From contig NZ_JBJJBQ010000006.1 of assembly GCF_045446075.1 (NCBI RefSeq), positions 1-64,000 on the forward strand: a stretch of 64,000 bases of DNA. The letters are read 5' to 3'. This DNA comes from Flavisericum labens (GTDB lineage: Bacteria; Bacteroidota; Bacteroidia; Flavobacteriales; Flavobacteriaceae). The position numbers and the translations under genes are program-made. Below are positions 53,668 through 62,039 of the stretch, in pieces. Each line of letters begins with the position of its first letter. Position 1 is the first letter of the stretch. Under the pieces are notes generated by a model. The model did not search any database and had not been told where the DNA came from. It saw only the letters and a list, made by a program, of their open reading frames with translations.

Positions 53668-55275
53668 TTATTCAAATTGCTGAACCCGTAAATTTTCTAT
53701 TTTAAAGGTTTTATCATTGGATCTTATTGAAAAATGATCTAAAGGTTGGTTAGGAAAAAATAATTCGGTCATAACCACTTTACCGTTCTCATAAAAAACC
53801 TCAACCGAAGTTTTATCTAAAATAATTTGAATATGTAACGTTTTTAATTTTTTTGACACTTCAGCTTTAGAAATACTAGGTGCGAATTTTTTAGAAAACC
53901 CAACCTTTCCAGATTTTTGTCTATCAAGAAAGTAATAGTTGCTAATGTTATTTAAACCTAAAGCTAGTGTGTCTCCTACCTTATTGTAAAAAAGTATATT
54001 ATAAATTTCTTCTTTTAAATCTTTTAAATCGAATTCTAAACTAAACTTTTGCATGTTACAATTACTCATTAGGGCATCAATATCATTGTTGCTTATAGAA
54101 TCCTTGGCAATTGTTTTTTTTGTTAAACCATAGAGTTCATCAACAGGCAAACTTTCCAAATAAAAGTTGTTCTTATTTTTTTTAAGTTTTAATTCTCTGG
54201 CAATAGTCATGTTGCTGCGCCATGTAAAAGTGGGTACGTCCCTGGCATAATCCCAATTAGACATCCAACCGATAAACAATTTTCTACCATCCGACTCCGG
54301 GATGTTAGACCACGTTACCCCTGCATAATTGTCTTTGCCATAATCAAGCCATACCGCATTTTGGTCTTTCAACTGATTTGAAAAATTAGAATCCAGTGTA
54401 AATGTTTTGCCATCAAAATCACCAACAAAATATTGGGTTGCACTGCCCCCATTTGGTCCTCCAGGGTTTATACTTACTATCAACACCCATTTGGTTTCAT
54501 TGGTTTCATCAACTTGCATTGGGAATAAATCTGGGCACTCCCAAACACCGCCATGTGCTCCTTTGTCTGATCCAAATTCTGACTCTAAGACCCAATCCTT
54601 TAAGTTCAGCGAACTGTAAAACATCACCTTATCGCCTGCCGCCAAAGCCATAACCCATTTGCTTCGTTTAGTGTCCCAAATCACTTTCGGGTCTCTAAAA
54701 TCCTTAATGCCAGAATTTTCAATTACAGGGTTTCTTTCATATTTAGTCCAAGTAAAGCCTTCATCCAACGAATAGGCAATAGCCTGGGTTTGATAATCCT
54801 TTCTACCATCTTTTTCACCTTGCATATTATGATAGGTAAACATAGCAACTATTGGAGCTACTCCATTTTTTCCAAACCCTGATGTGTTATTTTTATCAAT
54901 AACGGCACTTCCAGAAAAAATAAGGCCTAAATCATCTGGATATAGAGCAATTGGTTTTTCATCCCAAGTAATTAAATCTTCACTCACAGCATGCCCCCAG
55001 TGCATGGGGCCCCAGACATTTCCAGAAGGATAATATTGAAAATACAAGTGGTATTTACCATTTAAATAAAACATACCATTTGGGTCGTTCATCCAATTGG
55101 CCTTAGGCGTAAAATGAAAATTTGGCCTGTATAGTCTTTCTTCAGTATCAATATGAGTTGCTGAAATAGATTCTACATTGTTTTTATTTTCATTTTTTTT
55201 ACATCCTACGGTAACTGTTAAAACTGAAACTGTAAAAAGTAAAATTAGTAGGTAATTGTGTTTTCTATTTGTCAT
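53668..55275 (-). CDS. GH32 fructan/sucrose hydrolase lipoprotein
   Basis: A 535-residue lipoprotein (lipobox TVGC, around residue 25). GH32 motifs are 'WMNDPNG' with nucleophile D64, 'FRDPKV' with D195 (transition-state stabiliser) and 'WECPDLF' with acid/base E246. A C-terminal beta-sandwich ('LDKTSVEVFYENGKVVMTELFFP') is complete. It hydrolyses beta-fructofuranosidic bonds in sucrose, inulin or levan outside the cytoplasm; endo or exo action cannot be fixed by eye. It overlaps the upstream sugar-porter gene by 11 bp, so fructose or glucose release is coupled to an MFS importer. Confidence 0.94.
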   Translation of the reverse strand: MTNRKHNYLLILLFTVSVLTVTVGCKKNENKNNVESISATHIDTEERLYRPNFHFTPKANWMNDPNGMFYLNGKYHLYFQYYPSGNVWGPMHWGHAVSEDLITWDEKPIALYPDDLGLIFSGSAVIDKNNTSGFGKNGVAPIVAMFTYHNMQGEKDGRKDYQTQAIAYSLDEGFTWTKYERNPVIENSGIKDFRDPKVIWDTKRSKWVMALAAGDKVMFYSSLNLKDWVLESEFGSDKGAHGGVWECPDLFPMQVDETNETKWVLIVSINPGGPNGGSATQYFVGDFDGKTFTLDSNFSNQLKDQNAVWLDYGKDNYAGVTWSNIPESDGRKLFIGWMSNWDYARDVPTFTWRSNMTIARELKLKKNKNNFYLESLPVDELYGLTKKTIAKDSISNNDIDALMSNCNMQKFSLEFDLKDLKEEIYNILFYNKVGDTLALGLNNISNYYFLDRQKSGKVGFSKKFAPSISKAEVSKKLKTLHIQIILDKTSVEVFYENGKVVMTELFFPNQPLDHFSIRSNDKTFKIENLRVQQFE

Positions 55276-56590
55276 CTCGTATAAGTTTTTTACTTAATTC
55301 TTCCAGAGGAATGCCTTTAGTTTCTGGCATCATAAAAATTACAAATAATAATTGAAATACCATCATTATTGCAAAAACCATAAAAACAACCCCGGCTCCA
55401 ATCGTTGAAAACAAAATGGGTACAAGTGAAGGTATAACCGCAGCTAAAACCCAGTGTACCGAACTACCAAAAGCCTGGCCCGAACCTCTTAAATGGTTTG
55501 GAAATATTTCGGATATGTACACCCAAATTACTGCCCCTTGCCCAATAGCATGTGCGGCTATAAAAAGGAACAAAAATATGGGTACCATTAAGCCTTCCCA
55601 GTCCAAAAAGAAAGCTAAAGAAACCAAACTCAATGAAATGATATATCCAATTGAGCCTATATACATAAGCATTTTTCTACCCAATTTATCAATGAGAAAT
55701 ACACCCAATAAGGTGAACAATAAATTAGTGACCCCAATGCCAATACTACTTAATAATGCGGTACTTTCGCCCAAGCCAGCTTCTTCAAATATTCTTGGGG
55801 CATAATATAAAAAAGCATTTATTCCAGAAAACTGGTTGAACATGGCAATTAAAAAAGCAAGCAAAAGTGGGAACCGGTATTTTTTCATAAAGATATTTTC
55901 GCCCGAGGTATGACTTTCATTTTCAACTTTTATGTTTTGCATTAAACGTTCCGAATTGCCATCCGGATTTATAAGTTCTAAAACTTTTTTGGCTTCCTTG
56001 TTTCTGTTTTTTGAAATCAACCAACGCGGACTTTTAGGAACTGTAAAAACAAGCAACGTATAAATAAAAGCAGGAAATGCTTCTACTCCAATCATCCATC
56101 GCCAAGCGTTTTCTCCAACATTCCGAAGCAAGTAATTGGATAAAAAGGCGATTAAAATACCAAGTACAATATTAAATTGATACAGTGCTACCAGCCTACC
56201 CCTATCTTTAGCAGGCGATATTTCGGAAACATAAGCAGGTGCTGCAATGGTTGACGCACCAACGCCCAAGCCACCCAAAAACCTGAAAAAAGCAAACACG
56301 TAAGGGTCGTTCGCCAGAGCTGAACCGACTGCCGAAATGAAATAGAACAGACCAATCCAGATTAAAGTTTTCTTCCTTCCTAATCTATTGGTTGGAATCC
56401 CACCTAAAAAAGCGCCAACAACCGTGCCCCAAAGTGCCATGGCCATGACCACGGAACCATGAAAGGCATCAGACGAATTCCAAAGTGCTTGCAACTTTTT
56501 GTCGGCCCCGGAAATGACCACAGTATCGAATCCAAAAAGAAATCCCGCCAACGCTGCGGTTATTGACCATATCAAAATTTTATTGTTCAT
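55265..56590 (-). CDS. MFS sugar porter (SP family)
   Basis: A 441-residue, 12-helix transporter with sugar-porter signatures. These are 'GFLFGFDTVVISGA' (TM1), 'GRKKTLIWIGLFYFISA', 'RFLGGLGVGASTIAAPAYVSEISPAKDRGRLVALYQ', 'DKLGRKMLMYIG' and the C-terminal 'PETKGIPLEEL'. It likely imports a monosaccharide, fructose or glucose, by proton symport. It overlaps GH32 by 11 bp and is first in that two-gene unit. A 20-bp palindrome lies about 93 bp upstream. Confidence 0.94.
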   Translation of the reverse strand: MNNKILIWSITAALAGFLFGFDTVVISGADKKLQALWNSSDAFHGSVVMAMALWGTVVGAFLGGIPTNRLGRKKTLIWIGLFYFISAVGSALANDPYVFAFFRFLGGLGVGASTIAAPAYVSEISPAKDRGRLVALYQFNIVLGILIAFLSNYLLRNVGENAWRWMIGVEAFPAFIYTLLVFTVPKSPRWLISKNRNKEAKKVLELINPDGNSERLMQNIKVENESHTSGENIFMKKYRFPLLLAFLIAMFNQFSGINAFLYYAPRIFEEAGLGESTALLSSIGIGVTNLLFTLLGVFLIDKLGRKMLMYIGSIGYIISLSLVSLAFFLDWEGLMVPIFLFLFIAAHAIGQGAVIWVYISEIFPNHLRGSGQAFGSSVHWVLAAVIPSLVPILFSTIGAGVVFMVFAIMMVFQLLFVIFMMPETKGIPLEELSKKLIRDDK

Positions 56591-56680
56591 AATTTAGTCT
56601 AGTTAGTTTTAAAACAGTTATGTAAAATAATTAATCTTTCCCTTTTAAGACACCTTATTTGGTAAAATGCACAATTTCAA

Positions 56681-56700
56681 TATCGAAATCGATTTCGATA
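56681..56700. promoter_or_regulatory. LacI-type operator upstream of the MFS-GH32 unit (longest palindrome)
   Basis: TATCGAAATCGATTTCGATA is a perfect 20-bp palindrome containing CGAAATCGATTTCG (56684-56697), which fits the shared CGAAAWCGWTTTCG pattern. It is 93 bp upstream of the MFS start (core to start codon) and 127 bp upstream of the divergent DoxX-like gene. Confidence 0.83.
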
Positions 56701-56733
56701 TTTTTAACCACATTAATCCGCTACTTCATTTTG

Positions 56734-56741
56734 TAAATTTG
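56734..56741 (+). promoter_or_regulatory. Flavobacterial -7 promoter element upstream of the DoxX-like gene
   Basis: TAAATTTG matches TAnnTTTG exactly, 83 bp upstream of the ATG at 56825. No clear -33 TTG is seen at the usual distance. The operator palindrome lies 33 bp upstream of this box, so the divergent gene might share the same control. Confidence 0.45.
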
Positions 56742-56824
56742 AAAAAAAATATAAACTTGGGTGACTATTAACTTTTCTTTTGGAAAATATTTACCTTTAA
56801 GGCATACCATAATAGCATCGCATT

Positions 56825-57250
56825 ATGAAACAAATTAAAAGCAATCACATTTTGGCAATAACTGTTGGCATTGTATATGTTTGGTTTGGCGTTTTAAAGT
56901 TCTTTCCTCATTTGAGCCCAGCCGAAGGTTTGGCAAAAAACACCATAGACATTATCACCATGGGACTTATCCCCTCTAACATTTCAATTATTTTGTTGGC
57001 TATTTGGGAAACCTTGGTCGGACTTTTATTGATAATGAATATTTATAGAAAAAAAGTAATTATTCTAGCTTTCGTTCATATCATATTAACCTTTGTTCCG
57101 CTTTTTATTTTTACTAAGGATGCGTTTGCCATACCCCCTTTTTCATTTACCTTGCTCGGGCAGTATATCTTTAAAAATATCATTATTATTGGGGCACTTG
57201 TTACCCTCTATAAATTACCAGAAAGGAAAGCGCTTGTTCGTTTCAATTAA
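56825..57250 (+). CDS. DoxX-like small membrane protein
   Basis: A 141-residue protein with about four transmembrane helices (around 9-28, 52-72, 78-98, 112-132) and the opening 'ITVGIVYVWFGVLKFFPHLSPAEGLAKNT'. This is typical of DoxX/DoxD-like or 'DUF' membrane proteins common in Bacteroidota. No catalytic motif is seen. It lies divergent from the MFS-GH32 unit and 119 bp before the GH65 gene, on the same strand. Function unknown. Confidence 0.7.
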   Translation: MKQIKSNHILAITVGIVYVWFGVLKFFPHLSPAEGLAKNTIDIITMGLIPSNISIILLAIWETLVGLLLIMNIYRKKVIILAFVHIILTFVPLFIFTKDAFAIPPFSFTLLGQYIFKNIIIIGALVTLYKLPERKALVRFN

Positions 57251-57369
57251 ACTAAAGTAGCAATTGCCCTTTATTGCCATTTTTTGAATGACTGAATAAT
57301 ACATTCATTTAAGACAGGTGACAACCCCATTTTTTCAGGAATTTATCTGCATATCAAAAAAAAATTAAT

Positions 57370-59409
57370 ATGAAAAATGTATTTAAATTATTAGCATTTT
57401 TAATGACCTCGTTCTTAGCAATTAATGCTCAAAATGATGGCTGGAATATCACCACAACAACAACTGAAAATTATACCGGAATTGTTGTTGCCAACGGCCG
57501 CATTGGCATTTTACCTTCTGGAAAACTTTTTAAAACTGAACAAATAATACTGAACAATGTTTACGATAAAGCATCTGTTTTAGGTGTCAGCAAAATTTTA
57601 AAAGGTATAAACTTTCAAGATATTCAATTAGAAATTGATGGTGAAGTAGTATCTGAAAAAAACATATCAAATTGGAGCCAGACATTGAACATGAAAGAAG
57701 CTTCGTTTACTACACGGTTTAATTTCAAAAATAAGGCAAATGTTTCATACACTATGTATGCCCTTAGAAATGTACCCTATGCCGGATATTTGGATATTTC
57801 TGTTGAAGCCAGAAATGATATAAATGTAAAAGCTATTGCAAGTATTACAACGCCAAGTGAATATCAAGACCCTATTAGTACTTTTAGAATATTGCAAGAT
57901 CTAGAAACTACCATGCCTATTTTGCAAACAGTAGCCAAAAGTAGGTTAAACCGCCATACTGTTTCTGCTTCCGGTACTTTTATCTGGCATGACATTAATA
58001 GTAGTCGCGAACACCAAAGGCCAGAATTGCACCATAATAAAATTGATGAATATAATAATCAATTATCTTTCAGCAATAAAGTTAAAAAAGGAGCCTCTTT
58101 AAATTTTGCATGGACAGCATCGCAATGCACAACCCAAGATTTTAACGACCCCCAAACAGAATCTGAACGTTTTGTAATTTTTAACCTTTTAACACCAAAA
58201 GAAGATTTATTAAACCAACATAAATCGCTATGGAAAACCCTTTGGGAAGGAGACATTGTTATTGAAGGCGACCTACAATCACAACAGGATGTGCGTTTAG
58301 CACTTTATCACTTGTATGCTTTTGGAAGAGGTGATTCCGACCTAAGTATTGCTCCGATGGGGCTTTCATCTCAAAATTATAACGGACATATTTTTTGGGA
58401 CACAGAATTGTGGATGTACCCACCATTATTGCTATTAAACCAGGGCATTTCTAAATCTTTGGTGAATTATCGCTCAGACCGATTGGATAAAGCAAAACAA
58501 AAAGCAATAAATTTTGGGTATAAAGGTGCTATGTTTCCATGGGAAAGTGATGATACCGGTGAAGAGGCTACACCAGCTTGGGCCCTAACGGGAACCTTCG
58601 AGCATCATATAACAGCCGATGTGGCCATCGCCTTTTGGAATTATTATAGAGTCACCAAAAATAAACTTTGGTTAACCGAACGTGGCTACCCTATGCTAAA
58701 AGAGGTGGCCAATTATTGGGTGAGCCGAGCTTTTAAAAATGAAGATGGGTCATATTCCATAAAAAATGTGGTTGGGGCCAACGAGTTTGCTCCAAATGTT
58801 GATGATAATGCCTTTACGAATGGTGCGGCAATCACGGCATTGAAGTTTGCAGTTTTAGCTGCTAATGAATTGGGACTAAACCCAAACAAAACTTGGAGCG
58901 AGGTTGCCGAAAACATTAAAATTCACAAATTCACTGATGGAACCACCATGGAGCATAGCCAATATAACGGCGACATCATTAAACAAGCCGATGTGAATTT
59001 ATTAACATTTCCACTAAATATTATTTCAGATAAAGAAACAATTCTAAAAGATTTGAAATACTACGAGCCAAAACTTGCTAGAGAAGGCCCCGCAATGGGT
59101 AAATCCGTTTTTGCGGTAATTTATGCCCGATTGGGAGATGCCGAAAATGCCTTTAGATTATTTAAGGAAAGTTATGAACCGAATAAGCGACCTCCGTTTG
59201 GTGCATTATCTGAAACCGCAACGGGTCACGAACCATATTTTGCTACTGGAGCTGGAGGAATGCTACAAACAGTCCTTTTTGGTTTTGCCGGGTTACATTT
59301 AACTGAAGATGGTATTATCCAAAAGGCCCCTATTATTCCTAAAAAATGGAAATCCTTGACCATTAAAGGGGTTGGGGTAGATAAAAAAGATTATTACATA
59401 AAAAACTAA
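57370..59409 (+). CDS. Secreted GH65 glycoside hydrolase (kojibiose-hydrolase-like)
   Basis: A 679-residue protein with a signal peptide (MKNVFKLLAFLMTSFLAINAQ). An N-terminal beta-sandwich is followed by an (alpha/alpha)6 barrel with 'HIFWDTELWMYPPLLLL', typical of GH65. The catalytic acid is Glu472 in 'VGANEFAPNVDDNAFTN'. 'GALSETATGHEPYFATGAGG' supplies a second Glu (E615), expected as the base of the hydrolytic GH65 branch in contrast to the phosphate-dependent enzymes. A characterised Flavobacterium johnsoniae GH65 of similar length hydrolyses kojibiose (alpha-1,2-glucose), and this protein looks like that type. It acts outside the cytoplasm. Substrate assignment is inference. Confidence 0.85.
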   Translation: MKNVFKLLAFLMTSFLAINAQNDGWNITTTTTENYTGIVVANGRIGILPSGKLFKTEQIILNNVYDKASVLGVSKILKGINFQDIQLEIDGEVVSEKNISNWSQTLNMKEASFTTRFNFKNKANVSYTMYALRNVPYAGYLDISVEARNDINVKAIASITTPSEYQDPISTFRILQDLETTMPILQTVAKSRLNRHTVSASGTFIWHDINSSREHQRPELHHNKIDEYNNQLSFSNKVKKGASLNFAWTASQCTTQDFNDPQTESERFVIFNLLTPKEDLLNQHKSLWKTLWEGDIVIEGDLQSQQDVRLALYHLYAFGRGDSDLSIAPMGLSSQNYNGHIFWDTELWMYPPLLLLNQGISKSLVNYRSDRLDKAKQKAINFGYKGAMFPWESDDTGEEATPAWALTGTFEHHITADVAIAFWNYYRVTKNKLWLTERGYPMLKEVANYWVSRAFKNEDGSYSIKNVVGANEFAPNVDDNAFTNGAAITALKFAVLAANELGLNPNKTWSEVAENIKIHKFTDGTTMEHSQYNGDIIKQADVNLLTFPLNIISDKETILKDLKYYEPKLAREGPAMGKSVFAVIYARLGDAENAFRLFKESYEPNKRPPFGALSETATGHEPYFATGAGGMLQTVLFGFAGLHLTEDGIIQKAPIIPKKWKSLTIKGVGVDKKDYYIKN

Positions 59410-59841
59410 AATAGCCCAATCGAAAACCTCTGAGTATAAAAAAAGAGGTTATGTGAAAAGTCGTCATTCCGAACAAAGTGAAGGAATCTTTAAAAATCAC
59501 GTTACTGATTATGAGATTACTTCGAAATTATAATTTTTCGTAATAACGTTTGTTTATAGCCTTTTAGAAAGGCTCTTTTAAATTAATATTAAAGAAACTA
59601 GATATACTGTTTAATAAAATCCTCAAACAGCTCCGTCTTACCGCTTTTTATTATTAACTCCTTTATGAACCCTTCAAATTAGATTCGAGTGTAGTTTGTA
59701 TTAGTTACTTTCCGATACAATATTTAACTAACCCTATGTCCATTGGTACTATTACATTTGGGCAACAAATAGCATACAAAAAACATATAAAAAGAGAAGA
59801 TTAGCAACAACTATTAATAAATTGCTCAACAAATATAGCAT
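59410..59841. other. Intergenic region, 432 bp, with a dispersed repeat and a hairpin
   Basis: No ORF is seen. It contains the hairpin AACCTCT/AGAGGTT (59425-59450) without a T-run, a CGTCATTCCGA-type palindromic repeat (59462-59548), and AGCCTTT/AAAGGCT (59558-59574) followed by CTTTT. The last could be a weak plus-strand terminator for the GH65 gene. Confidence 0.7.
59462..59548. repeat. CGTCATTCCGA-type intergenic palindromic repeat
   Basis: The outer arms CGTCATTCCGAA (59462-59473) and TTCGTAATAACG (59537-59548) pair with two mismatches in 12. The inner parts 'GAAGGAATCT' and 'AGATTAC' are the conserved words of an element repeated many times in flavobacterial genomes, usually between genes. 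The identification is from memory of that common repeat. Confidence 0.65.
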
Positions 59842-59869
59842 AAAAAAAACCGCTCGATTAGAGCGGTTT
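59842..59869 (-). terminator. Terminator of the DUF6266-like gene
   Basis: Minus-strand perfect stem AAACCGCTC (59869-59861) / GAGCGGTTT (59855-59847) with a five-base loop, followed by a run of eight T (A-run 59842-59849). It lies 21 bp downstream of the stop codon. Confidence 0.9.
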
Positions 59870-59890
59870 CATAATAAAAAACACCAAGCA

Positions 59891-60532
59891 TTAATTAGCT
59901 GTACCAGAGCCTAAATAAATACTGTTTGATACTTGACTACCATCAGCAGTAATAAAAGCCATAAATAGCTCTACAGTATCTCCTGCATAAGTTGTTGGGA
60001 TTGGAACAATTTGAGAACCTACTGTTCTATCTGCTCCATCAAGTAAAGAAATAGATTCTCTTTTTGATGGATTGTAAACCAATAACATAGACTTGTCAGT
60101 AGTATTTGCATTACCTTCAGCAGAGTTATCATCCCAACCAAACGTTACTTCTCCAGCTGTTGCCAAATCAGTCGTTGGGTTTAACGCACCAGATAAACCT
60201 CCTCGACTTACTAAAGCGTTCGGATAGTCGATAACAAAGTTAGGTTCTGTACCTGTAATCGCATTATTCAACACATACGACATCGCAGCATTAAATTCTG
60301 TTTTCTTAACAGCTAACCCTTTATAACCTAACTTAATAAAAGGTTTTACAGCTTGTAAAAATTCTAAAGTGGCAGTAAACTTTGTTCTTTGGTTTACCTG
60401 ACCAACAGTTCTTGGATTGGCTACACTTGAAGGTTTAATTCTAATGTAATCAATTCCTTTCCAGCTTCCACCGATAATGTTTCCAACCTTACCTGAAAGC
60501 CCTCCTAAAATACCTTGAGCAATTTTACCCAT
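59891..60532 (-). CDS. DUF6266-like protein, unknown function
   Basis: A 213-residue protein starting MGKIAQGILGGLSGKVGNIIGGSWKG, followed by 'VANPRTVGQVNQRTKF', 'GYKGLAVKKTEFNAAMSYVLNNAI' and a beta-rich C-terminal half. I recognise this as the DUF6266 family, found as orphan genes in Bacteroidota. No signal peptide of standard form is visible, although the Gly-rich N-terminus is unusual. The gene is monocistronic with its own strong terminator, and 125 bp separate it from the next minus-strand gene upstream. No function can be given. Confidence 0.72.
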   Translation of the reverse strand: MGKIAQGILGGLSGKVGNIIGGSWKGIDYIRIKPSSVANPRTVGQVNQRTKFTATLEFLQAVKPFIKLGYKGLAVKKTEFNAAMSYVLNNAITGTEPNFVIDYPNALVSRGGLSGALNPTTDLATAGEVTFGWDDNSAEGNANTTDKSMLLVYNPSKRESISLLDGADRTVGSQIVPIPTTYAGDTVELFMAFITADGSQVSNSIYLGSGTAN

Positions 60533-60657
60533 AACATAAATGATTTAAATGAAACTTACTTTTGTTCGGACTTGGTACGGACTTGAAATGTAGTTGTACC
60601 CTCCGCTGAAATATATGGCAAGTTTTATGCTATTCTTTTGATATGGATTTTGTTGCT

Positions 60658-61098
60658 TTAGATTGCTTCTTTTTGCATTATAGAAAATAAACTTTGAATA
60701 TAAGATACTTTTAAATCTGCCATTTTTGAAATGATATTATGAAGCTCCGCTTCCTTTTTGCTAATTGCTGACACTATATTAATATGCTTTTGCAACTGAA
60801 TTTCATTATAAAAAAATGAGATGTAACTGTTTTTTAAAGTGTTTCTACAATCATCTATCGAGATAAACGGAATAACACTACCTTTTAAATAGTAAGCGTA
60901 AAAACCGCCAATTTGCAACATCATAGATATGTGAAAAAGCGTGTTTTTTTCTTCTTTGGTTGAAGTTGTGACTACAAAACAATTAGGACAAGGATTTGTC
61001 AAGGGTTTTCCGCTGTTTAGTCCTTTGTTTAGTATAAAAAAGTGAGGGTTTGAGTAAGTTCTTCCGACTTGGTGTGTTTTTAGTTCAAAAGTTGACAT
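60658..61098 (-). CDS. Small orphan protein, possibly DUF6943-like
   Basis: A 146-residue protein with 'RTYSNPHFFILNKGLNSGKPLTNPCPNCFVV' near the N-terminus, a single CxxC (PCPNC) and a helical C-terminal half ('EIQLQKHINIVSAISKKEAELHNIISKMADLKVSYIQSLFSIMQ'). It resembles small proteins carried on Bacteroidota mobile elements (DUF6943-type), but I am recalling this rather than aligning it. No signal peptide. About 1 kb of gene-free DNA lies upstream. Function unknown. Confidence 0.55.
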   Translation of the reverse strand: MSTFELKTHQVGRTYSNPHFFILNKGLNSGKPLTNPCPNCFVVTTSTKEEKNTLFHISMMLQIGGFYAYYLKGSVIPFISIDDCRNTLKNSYISFFYNEIQLQKHINIVSAISKKEAELHNIISKMADLKVSYIQSLFSIMQKEAI

Positions 61099-61250
61099 AG
61101 CTATCCAATTTAAAATTGCTTCGCTACGCTTCGCGCCATTTTTTTTTTTTGAAAAGAAAAAAGATAGCCATAGTTGTTGTGGCGTGGGTTAGGCTGTCAA
61201 GGTTTTTGGATAAAAGTTTTTTTATTGAATGACTAAATCAAAAGAAAAAG

Positions 61251-61280
61251 GGTTTTGAAAAAAGTTTTATTCAAAACCCG
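61251..61280. repeat. Perfect 10-bp inverted repeat
   Basis: GGGTTTTGAA (61251-61260) and TTCAAAACCC (61271-61280) with a 10-base loop AAAAGTTTTA. No T-run follows, so it is not a convincing terminator. It lies 150 bp upstream of the orphan gene start on the minus strand. Confidence 0.75.
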
Positions 61281-61847
61281 TAGGGCTTGACCTTTATAGC
61301 CTTGTGCGGTTGGCAGAGGTAGCCACATATATTTGCCATCTTTTTTATTTTAAATTTTCAAATTAGTTAAACTTGATTGAAAATGCCTTTAACTTTTCTG
61401 GGGAATTAACACTTAAAAAAATAGGTTTTAGTACCGTACTGAGCGTTGGGTGAAGCGTTTGTATGGGTAGCATTTTAAATAGTTGTTTGATAAAACAGCA
61501 TTTAAACAAGCTACTTATACAGGACTTTTAGACAATAGCTTTTTGTTTTTTTGAGGCACGAGAAAAAGCAATATGCTATGGCGTAGCACTACACTTTATA
61601 AACCTATTTTTTTATAACCGCTGACTTGGGTGGTGGGGAAAAGTGGACTTTTATATTTGTTAACGAAATGAAACAAACAAAGACTTGAGGTAAGGAATAC
61701 TTGGACTTAACGATGGTTTTGTGCAGCTTGAATGAGATAACGAATATTATTATCAATTAACAGAAACCTTAAAATGTTTAAATGTTTAATGTTAGTTCAA
61801 AATGTGGTTAAATGTTCGGAATTGCGCGTTGGAATTGCGGATATTTT

Positions 61848-61936
61848 ACATAATACCAGTTATAGCTACGAAAATATAAGAATGCTGCGATAGCAAACCC
61901 TTGAAAGGATTTTTGCTACTATAACTTGTATTATGT
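61848..61936. repeat. Long nested stem-loop, 89 bp
   Basis: Outer arms ACATAATACCAGTTATAG (61848-61865) and CTATAACTTGTATTATGT (61919-61936) pair at 17 of 18 positions. An inner stem TAGCAAA (61891-61897) / TTTGCTA (61912-61918) with CCTT/AAGG inside forms a second hairpin directly against the right arm. Confidence 0.8.
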
Positions 61937-61982
61937 AACATAGCTTGGGTGAGTTTAGGGTTTTATGATATAATAATAACAG

Positions 61983-62039
61983 AATAGCTTATTGCAGTTT
62001 GGTTTGATTTTATGAAAACCAAAGCTGTAATATGCTATT
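61983..62039. repeat. Second long stem-loop, 57 bp
   Basis: Arms from AATAGC (61983) and GCTATT (ending 62039) pair over about 23 bases with two mismatches and one bulge. The longest uninterrupted part is TTTGGTTT / AAACCAAA around a 10-base loop. Confidence 0.75.

Noticed and set aside
59425..59450. AACCTCT/AGAGGTT hairpin after GH65 as its terminator
   Set aside because: No T-run follows on the plus strand, and the loop is 12 bases. The weak AGCCTTT/AAAGGCT hairpin at 59558-59574 with CTTTT is a somewhat better candidate, but not listed as a firm terminator.
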